Source: Euryarchaeota archaeon UBA556 (GTDB lineage Archaea > Thermoplasmatota > Poseidoniia > Poseidoniales > Thalassarchaeaceae). From it: a stretch of DNA of 9,261 nt. Made by a program: the position numbers and the translations under genes. Shown here one piece after another: positions 5,249-9,261 of the stretch (position 1 is its first letter; the number at the start of each line of letters is the position of its first letter). The notes under the pieces are model-generated. The model was not told the DNA's origin, searched no databases, and worked only from the letters and a program-made list of their open reading frames with translations. The DNA lies in assembly GCA_002494975.1 (NCBI GenBank), contig DADI01000003.1, positions 4,833-14,093 of the forward strand, written 5' to 3'.

Positions 5249-5731
5249 ATGGACGATTACGAAAAACTTTCTGATATTAAATTCGTTACCGGTCCGCAGA
5301 TGTTAGTAATGATTATTACTATTGCGGTTATGCTGCAATCATTTTCTTATTTTGTAAATCCTACTGCTTGGATCAACTGGCAATTATTAGTTTTTATTAC
5401 TAGCACAAATTTAGGGGCAGTTATTTTGGCCATTCTAGCCCAAAACTCCGCAGACGATATCGCAGCAGTGCAAAGAAAATTATTTACTCCTAGTTTTTAT
5501 CGTTCTATGAATGCACTTTCTAAATTGCATGGTTTGCTCGAACAGGAAGCCCAAAAGAAAGGTAATAATATTGATGAAGAAATAGAAGATTTAGCACCAA
5601 AACTTTATGGATTATTTAGAGCCTATGTTGATGTAAAGGCGAGTCAAGAAAAAATAATTCCGCCGGATCCGATCGTAGAAAAACCTCCTTTAGTGTATCA
5701 AGAGGATGACTTGTTTCTAGTCAAGGAATAA
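5249..5731 (+). CDS. Two-helix membrane protein with cytosolic-type tail (hypothetical)
   Basis: No family recognised; 160 residues. Two membrane helices lie close to the N-terminus, about 17-36 (QMLVMIITIAVMLQSFSYFV) and 43-64 (NWQLLVFITSTNLGAVILAILA), joined by a very short turn. A helical, charged tail of about 95 residues follows, ending in a Pro-rich stretch (IIPPDPIVEKPP) and an acidic end. The hairpin-in-membrane plan puts both termini on the same side. GGAGG at 5236-5240, 8 nt upstream, sets the start at 5249, 3 nt after the preceding stop. The gene closes the membrane-protein run; a promoter-like motif follows 7 nt after its stop. Confidence 0.8.
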   Translation: MDDYEKLSDIKFVTGPQMLVMIITIAVMLQSFSYFVNPTAWINWQLLVFITSTNLGAVILAILAQNSADDIAAVQRKLFTPSFYRSMNALSKLHGLLEQEAQKKGNNIDEEIEDLAPKLYGLFRAYVDVKASQEKIIPPDPIVEKPPLVYQEDDLFLVKE

Positions 5732-5738
5732 TGGAATC

Positions 5739-5748
5739 TTTTAAGTAG
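5739..5748 (+). promoter_or_regulatory. Promoter-like TTTTAAGTAG motif
   Basis: TTTTAAGTAGTAGG, a variant of ATTAAATAG that keeps the downstream G-rich end seen in other copies, 37 nt before the ATG at 5786. It would serve the first of the beta-rich capsid-like genes. Confidence 0.4.
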
Positions 5749-5774
5749 TAGGAAGTAGTAACAAAATACAGACA

Positions 5775-5780
5775 AGGTGA
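5775..5780 (+). promoter_or_regulatory. Ribosome binding site that decides the start at 5786
   Basis: AGGTGA (5775-5780) lies 5 nt before the ATG at 5786. The GTG inside it (5777) could extend the frame by three codons but has no ribosome binding site of its own, so the ATG is chosen. Confidence 0.6.
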
Positions 5781-5785
5781 CTACA

Positions 5786-6235
5786 ATGGCAAATCAAGAT
5801 CCACAGCCAGAAATTTACACAACCACGCATACCTTTGATGCGTCCGGTGGTGCAATTGCGGCATTTACAAGTTCAACCGTAAGTATATTTACAAATCAAG
5901 CAAACAACGAAGAAGTTAGACTATACGCTATTGCCGTAGAAGTTCAAGACAATACTACTGGTGCAGCGGCTACTACTGCTTATGATTTTAGCGTAACAAT
6001 TGGTGTCGGACCAAATAATGTTCCTTCCAATTCTTTTGACATTGGTTGGTTACATAATAACATTGCTAATGGAGGTCAAGTTTTGGCTTTCTCCTCCCCA
6101 GTATTGGCTTTATTCCAACAACCACTTCAAATTACTGTAACTAATAACACACAAATAGCGGCTCCATTAGAGCGAAGTGTGAAAGTTTCATTGATTGGTG
6201 AGTTAGCAATTCAAAAGATTGCGGCTCGTTATTGA
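5786..6235 (+). CDS. Beta-rich capsid-like protein (candidate major coat or minor capsid protein)
   Basis: No family recognised; 149 residues, no membrane helix, no cysteine, few lysines. The sequence alternates in short beta-strand-like stretches separated by Gly/Asn/Thr turns (VSIFTNQANNEEVRLYAIAVEV, YDFSVTIGVG, LQITVTN, RSVKVSLIGEL), as in a single jelly roll. The segment SPVLALF..PLQITV..........RSVKVSLIGEL (about 104-140) loosely follows the same pattern as PVYxLPxQTWxI......RxxVxYxL in the next two proteins, so all may share a fold. A motif of its own and a good ribosome binding site would suit an abundant protein. It could equally be a decoration or vertex protein; the capsid role is inference from composition and context. 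Confidence 0.75.
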   Translation: MANQDPQPEIYTTTHTFDASGGAIAAFTSSTVSIFTNQANNEEVRLYAIAVEVQDNTTGAAATTAYDFSVTIGVGPNNVPSNSFDIGWLHNNIANGGQVLAFSSPVLALFQQPLQITVTNNTQIAAPLERSVKVSLIGELAIQKIAARY

Positions 6236-6260
6236 TTTATAAACTATTATAGTCAGAACC

Positions 6261-6269
6261 TTTAGATAG
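6261..6269 (+). promoter_or_regulatory. Promoter-like TTTAGATAG motif
   Basis: TTTAGATAGTGGGAT, a variant of the ATTAAATAG motif with the G-rich extension, 30 nt before the ATG at 6300 in a 64-nt gap. It would serve the pair of paralogous genes 6300-7765. Confidence 0.4.
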
Positions 6270-6299
6270 TGGGATAGCGTAAGCCATATTGGTAATAAC

Positions 6300-7022
6300 A
6301 TGATTCGCCGACAAGCCTATGAATGGAGAAATGCTGTTCCTGCAGATCATACCGGCAATTATTTTTTAGGACATCCTGTTTTTAATCCTTCTACTGGAGT
6401 GCGATCTCCTGCCATTCCTGCTGGAAAATATATTGATATTTTTACTGGCGGATACGGAAATAATTTAGATAATACTGCCGATGTAAGAGCCACACAATTT
6501 ATAATTATTGATGCCATTGCTGGTTGGGATGGAACTAAAATTGGAATCCCAGGAGGTGGAAACGGAAAACAATCTGCTTTTATAGGCATTCGAGTAGAAA
6601 CTACTCGATATTTTCAGAATCCAGATGGAAGTCTGCAAGAGGGTTTACCCACTAGTATTATCCCATTTCCCGACACACTAGGAATTCCTGGAGGTATTGA
6701 ATCTGTATTTACTTTTGAAGATTTTGCGGATGGTTTACCTACTCCCGTTTATATTTTACCTGGGCAGACTTGGGGTATAGAATTTTTATTGCCGGATGGA
6801 TCTCCCGCATATACTATTGAAAATGATTATGAAATTCATCGAGCCTATGTAAAATATTTATTATTAGAAGACAGTGATGCCGTAGTTGCCTTAAAATTAC
6901 TTATGGATGGTATACCAGTCAGTGTAGAAAATATAAATCGTTATAAAAGATCTTTAGTTCGTCAACAGTTATATTTAGATGGAGCAAATCCTATTCCAGA
7001 AGGCACTAGGAGGTTATCTTGA
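6300..7022 (+). CDS. Beta-rich structural protein, paralogue A
   Basis: 240 residues, soluble, probably a virion structural protein; no named family recognised. It shares ordered blocks with the next protein: YxW near the N-terminus, IxIFTGxYGN (45-54), TxYFQxP (102-108), PVYxLPxQTWxI (149-160) and RxxVxYxLxxxSDAxxAxxLLxxGIxVxVxNI (181-212), then a charged helical C-terminus. Alternating strands with loops suggest a jelly-roll-type fold. A loop insert rich in Gly, Pro and Phe (110-147) differs between the two. There is no strong ribosome binding site before the ATG (TTGGTAATAAC upstream). The TGA overlaps the next ATG by one base, so translation of the pair is probably coupled. It may form a capsid heteromer with its partner (inference). 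Confidence 0.85.
   Translation: MIRRQAYEWRNAVPADHTGNYFLGHPVFNPSTGVRSPAIPAGKYIDIFTGGYGNNLDNTADVRATQFIIIDAIAGWDGTKIGIPGGGNGKQSAFIGIRVETTRYFQNPDGSLQEGLPTSIIPFPDTLGIPGGIESVFTFEDFADGLPTPVYILPGQTWGIEFLLPDGSPAYTIENDYEIHRAYVKYLLLEDSDAVVALKLLMDGIPVSVENINRYKRSLVRQQLYLDGANPIPEGTRRLS
7008..7014 (+). promoter_or_regulatory. Ribosome binding site inside the preceding gene
   Basis: AGGAGGT, 7 nt before the ATG at 7022 and inside the last codons of paralogue A. It favours 7022 over the ATG at 7028, from which it would be 13 nt away. Confidence 0.7.
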
Positions 7023-7765
7023 TGTCTATGAGAAAACAAATTTATCAATGGACTTTAAATGGAAATGGAGCGTATAATTCGGATGATTATCCGAATGCGG
7101 GTGAAGAAATTTCTATTTTTACCGGAGATTATGGTAACGTTGTTACGGAAGCGAATTTAATACGAGAAGATAGATTTGTAGTCATTCATCAGTTTGGATC
7201 TACGCCGGGAATTGCAGTCCCTTCTATTGGAGGAAGTTTTGTTGCTAGTGGAATAGTTGATGGAACCGACTTAATCGGTTGGATCCCTAATGGATTCGTA
7301 AATGTTTTTATTAATACTACTGGGTATTTCCAGGATCCTCAAAATTTATTTTCTGGAGGGATCTCGGGTGAAGCCTCGCCATATCCGGCTACCGCCGCCA
7401 TTAGACCCACTAATTATCAATTATCTCCTCCCGTTTATGCCTTACCAGATCAAACCTGGGATATAAGAATTACTTTTCTGAATGATATTCATGCCTTTGT
7501 GGCTTCCGAAGGGATTACTGATATACCTACTTCTACTGTTTTGGCTAGAGTTTTTGTTCAATATTGGTTATTTGATGGTTCAGATGCCTTAATCGCTAAC
7601 AATCTTTTAGATCTAGGAATAGATGTTACTGTAGATAACATAGAATGGTTTCGCCGTCAACTTTTACAAAGAGAAGGATTAGATGAAGAAACTTGGAAAG
7701 ATTATTTAGACTTAGCAGAAGCGTATCGACACATGGAAGATGTGCGAGATGAATATTTATTATAA
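7022..7765 (+). CDS. Beta-rich structural protein, paralogue B
   Basis: 247 residues, the tandem partner of the preceding protein. The shared blocks are in the same order: IxIFTGxYGN (30-39), TGYFQDP (100-106), PPVYALPDQTWDI (136-148) and RVFVQYWLFDGSDALIANNLLDLGIDVTVDNI (176-207). It lacks about 15 residues of the N-terminal loop of A and has a longer charged helical C-terminus (EGLDEETWKDYLDLAEAYRHMEDVRDEYLL) that A does not have, so the two have diverged in role. No cysteine and no membrane helix. The pair looks like a gene duplication that was kept because the products do different things, as with the two single-jelly-roll coat proteins of some tailless viruses; that comparison is inference. 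A TATAAATAG motif overlaps its stop codon. Confidence 0.85.
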   Translation: MSMRKQIYQWTLNGNGAYNSDDYPNAGEEISIFTGDYGNVVTEANLIREDRFVVIHQFGSTPGIAVPSIGGSFVASGIVDGTDLIGWIPNGFVNVFINTTGYFQDPQNLFSGGISGEASPYPATAAIRPTNYQLSPPVYALPDQTWDIRITFLNDIHAFVASEGITDIPTSTVLARVFVQYWLFDGSDALIANNLLDLGIDVTVDNIEWFRRQLLQREGLDEETWKDYLDLAEAYRHMEDVRDEYLL

Positions 7766-7790
7766 ATAGATTAACCATAAATATAATAAA
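7756..7790 (+). other. AT-only inverted repeat over stop codon
   Basis: TTTATTATA (7756-7764) and TATAATAAA (7782-7790) are exact inverted repeats, 9 bp, with a 17-nt loop. The stem contains the TAA of paralogue B. With only A-T pairs it is weak, and low base complexity makes chance likely; it may still mark the mRNA end. Confidence 0.25.
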
Positions 7791-7806
7791 ATTCAAGCGT
7801 CAGCAG

Positions 7807-7816
7807 TATTAAATAG
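7807..7816 (+). promoter_or_regulatory. Promoter-like TATTAAATAG motif
   Basis: TATTAAATAGTCGG, 21 nt before the ATG at 7838. The bases after it (GGATAACAATTATTA, 7824-7838) resemble those after the motif at 8823 (GGATTACAATTAATA, 8835-8849) at 13 of 15 positions, so the leader region as well as the motif is similar. Confidence 0.55.
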
Positions 7817-7837
7817 TCGGAATGGATAACAATTATT

Positions 7838-8782
7838 ATGACATCCTCTAACGAAGGACAGCGTAACCTAAAGCGTCCGTATCGTAAGAAAGCCTTTCAA
7901 ACTGGTTACAGTCAAGCCGGTGAAGCAGTATCGGCTTATCCGCCGCCACCATCTTCTTATGGAACTACTGAAAGAGCCGGAACAAAAGTTATTCGTCCTG
8001 GACAAGATCCAGCCACTTTTGATCGTCAAGTAAGACCTGCTGTAGAATTTCAAGATCGTAGTAAATTAATTAATTTTGCTAATTATCCTTGGCATTTAGT
8101 GCCTAAGCCTAATTCTGCTAACGTAGTTATTCGCCAACTTTATAATTTCGCTACTGGAGCCGCCTACAATTTGCCAGATTCAGCCTATATTGATGCAGTA
8201 GTATTGAATGTTTCTGATGTTTACGGTTCAAATTCTTGGACAGATATATCTGGAAATGGTATTTTTCAACCTACTCCAACTGCTTTTGTTGGTGAAGCCC
8301 CTGCCCCTGCTGTGCGATCCGTAACTTCTACGAAATCTCGCCCTCCGTCTGCTAGCACCAATAATAGGAGCAATTCTAACACACCTTTTCGGTCTTCTAC
8401 CGTCACGGCTACCAGCCCTACTGTCGGTCAGACTATCAATACTTCGGCTGGTAACAAAGGAGATTATTATCATATTGGCTCTTTTGGACACACCGAAGCC
8501 ACTGGAACTGGTGTGCGATATCAAATTTGGATAGATGGACAACTTTATCAAGAGTGGGCTGATTTCCAATGGTCACCAATCACTCCAAAAACGGATCAAT
8601 GGCATTGGGATATGCCCCTAACAGTTACTCAACAAATAGTTTTCCGTGTAATTAATGACACCGGAGCCGCTATTACTACTGGAACTACAGAAGGTTGTTT
8701 TGTAGGTTGGACTGAACAAAGAGATTATTACCAAGATACTGGTCGTGAACAGAATACTAATGTAGGAACTTCACCGTCTTGA
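7838..8782 (+). CDS. Two-domain beta-rich structural protein with Ser/Thr linker
   Basis: 314 residues, no family recognised and no membrane helix. The N-terminus is basic (RPYRKK, 13-18) and contains PPPP at 35-38; residues 60-150 appear beta-rich; 155-205 is a low-complexity Ser/Thr/Pro/Asn linker; 206-295 is a second beta-rich domain with many Trp (QIWIDGQLYQEWADFQW, WHWDMPLTVTQQIVFRVIND, EGCFVGWTEQ). The last domain has the rhythm of a carbohydrate-binding or jelly-roll domain, and its PLTVTQQIVFRV....CFVGWTE end loosely echoes the end of the two paralogues. Basic N-terminus, flexible linker and distal beta domain suit a vertex or spike protein anchored in the capsid. The ATG at 7838 has only a weak GGAT upstream. 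Two stops in tandem (TGA TAG) end the gene. Confidence 0.8.
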   Translation: MTSSNEGQRNLKRPYRKKAFQTGYSQAGEAVSAYPPPPSSYGTTERAGTKVIRPGQDPATFDRQVRPAVEFQDRSKLINFANYPWHLVPKPNSANVVIRQLYNFATGAAYNLPDSAYIDAVVLNVSDVYGSNSWTDISGNGIFQPTPTAFVGEAPAPAVRSVTSTKSRPPSASTNNRSNSNTPFRSSTVTATSPTVGQTINTSAGNKGDYYHIGSFGHTEATGTGVRYQIWIDGQLYQEWADFQWSPITPKTDQWHWDMPLTVTQQIVFRVINDTGAAITTGTTEGCFVGWTEQRDYYQDTGREQNTNVGTSPS

Positions 8783-8790
8783 TAGTTAAA

Positions 8791-8811
8791 GAGTTAATTT
8801 ATAATTAATTC
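8791..8811 (+). terminator. Hairpin after stop, possible terminator
   Basis: GAGTTAATT (8791-8799) pairs with AATTAATTC (8803-8811), with one G-T pair and a 3-nt loop. It begins 8 nt after the stop of the 314-residue gene and lies 11 nt before the next promoter-like motif, the same arrangement as at 1756-1801. There is no T-run after it. Confidence 0.4.
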
Positions 8812-8822
8812 AAACGACTACC

Positions 8823-8831
8823 ATTAAATAG
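8823..8831 (+). promoter_or_regulatory. Promoter-like ATTAAATAG motif
   Basis: Exact ATTAAATAG followed by CAGGGAT, 46 nt before the ATG at 8878, the largest spacing of the six copies. The leader contains a short AGCG-TAT-CGCT inverted repeat and AGGTG (8867-8871), the likely ribosome binding site. Confidence 0.5.
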
Positions 8832-8877
8832 CAGGGATTACAATTAATAACTGTAGCGTATCGCTTAGGTGTTTTTT

Positions 8878-9261
8878 ATGTCCGGAATTATTCCCAATAA
8901 ATATACAGGTTCCGATGCCGGAGGAACTACAACTAGTTTCAATCTAACAGTGAAAGAAATTGACGGAATACCTACTGTTTCCGGAGTGACTACTATTCAA
9001 GTTAGTAATGGAACCTTAGTTGATGATGGCGGTGGCACAGTAACTATTACTACTTCTGGAGGGGGCGGTGCGGTGCCTGGTGGAGCCCAATATGATGTGC
9101 AATTAAATGATGGTGCTGGAGGTTTTACTGGTTCTAATGATTTTTCCTATAATTCTGCTACTAATGTGCTAGATGTAAATGGTAAAATTACCATGAATAA
9201 TATCATCGAAGACACTACTGGTGTAGATTTTGCACCCGTAGCCGCCAATCCAGGAACTACT
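8878..9261 (+). CDS. Fibre- or spike-like protein, N-terminal 128 residues (runs off window)
   Basis: The frame is open from the ATG at 8878 to the last base, so the protein is cut at its C-terminus. It is rich in Gly, Thr, Asn and Val. Residues 27-58 (EIDGIPTVSGVTTIQVSNGTL..DDGGGTVTI) and 70-103 (GGAQYDVQLNDGAGGFTG..DFSYNSATNVLDVNGKI) are patterns I know from fibre and appendage proteins of marine phages and other environmental viruses, where the second often begins a repeated unit. A glycine-rich hinge (62-65) separates them. AGGTG at 8867-8871 lies 6 nt before the start. It has its own promoter-like motif and lies at the end of the capsid gene block. It is probably a receptor-binding or surface fibre protein; the motif assignment is from memory and the missing C-terminus would decide. 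Confidence 0.75.
   Translation, partial: MSGIIPNKYTGSDAGGTTTSFNLTVKEIDGIPTVSGVTTIQVSNGTLVDDGGGTVTITTSGGGGAVPGGAQYDVQLNDGAGGFTGSNDFSYNSATNVLDVNGKITMNNIIEDTTGVDFAPVAANPGTT

Noticed and set aside
5690..5700. PPLVY near the end of the protein at 5249 as a PPxY-type late-domain motif
   Set aside because: The spacing is wrong (two residues between PP and Y) and such motifs concern eukaryotic budding.
2..7338. Six GGATCC sites (2, 1679, 3285, 5665, 7281, 7333), more than expected at this base composition
   Set aside because: The excess is small and follows from frequent GGA, GAT and TCC codons; no spacing pattern or link to gene ends was seen.
8228..8569. Reverse-strand open frame of 113 codons
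   Set aside because: It is opposite the Ser/Thr linker of the gene at 7838; its Arg/Ser-rich content is explained by the complementary codons.
1..9261. CRISPR array, tRNA or rRNA gene, insertion sequence ends
   Set aside because: I looked for evenly spaced direct repeats, cloverleaf-like sequence with a CCA or GTTCGA core, and terminal inverted repeats around a transposase; none was found.

Overview
The window is one strand-coherent block of 15 genes, all on the + strand and tightly packed, and it reads as the structural (virion) region of a virus or provirus of a bacterium or archaeon. No gene names could be assigned. Evidence for a prokaryotic host is the repeated Shine-Dalgarno sequences (AAGGAG, GAGGAGGT, AGGAGGT), stop/start spacings of -1 to +4 nt, and absence of introns. 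The GCMDETADNYNP..DDGSC motif and the QLNDGxGGFTGxxxFxYN motif are of a kind I associate with marine viruses and marine bacteria, so an aquatic origin is likely but not proven. There are no tRNA or rRNA genes, no CRISPR array, no insertion sequence, and no gene-free stretch above 300 nt.

Layout. (1) 8-1747: three membrane-protein genes. The first is a long acidic, probably disordered protein ending in a membrane helix; then come a 117-residue single-helix protein and a 195-residue protein with membrane helices and a coiled coil. (2) 1824-3101: a 425-residue mosaic protein with a DUF5679-like N-terminus, an acidic linker, a WGR-like domain, one membrane helix and a Cys-flanked C-terminal repeat. 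(3) 3168-5731: six small genes, five of them predicted membrane proteins (two with one C-terminal helix, three with two helices) and one soluble. (4) 5786-8782: four soluble beta-rich proteins (149, 240, 247 and 314 residues); the 240- and 247-residue proteins are clear paralogues. (5) 8878 to the window edge: the start of a fibre- or spike-like protein.

Regulation. An ATTAAATAG-type motif (variants TTTTAAGTAG, TTTAGATAG) lies 21-46 nt before the start codon of six genes: 1824, 3168, 5786, 6300, 7838 and 8878. Genes without it mostly have a good ribosome binding site very close to the preceding gene. The motif therefore probably marks the heads of transcription units. It resembles both a T4-type late promoter (TATAAATA) and an archaeal TATA box, and the sequence alone does not decide between them. 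Hairpins sit in several of the same gaps.

How the parts may work together (inference). At least eight short membrane proteins next to a run of beta-rich capsid-like proteins is what one expects of a tailless icosahedral virus with a lipid membrane, although no packaging ATPase, polymerase or double-jelly-roll capsid protein is visible here to confirm this. The two acidic membrane proteins share a 30-residue box and repeated hydrophobic-x-Ala-Glu motifs, which could be maturation cleavage sites or docking motifs. The WGR-like protein could tether genome to membrane. The most curious single spot is the TAA that separates genes 1 and 2: they share a frame, and a near-identical 22-nt block inside a later gene reads GAA at that position.
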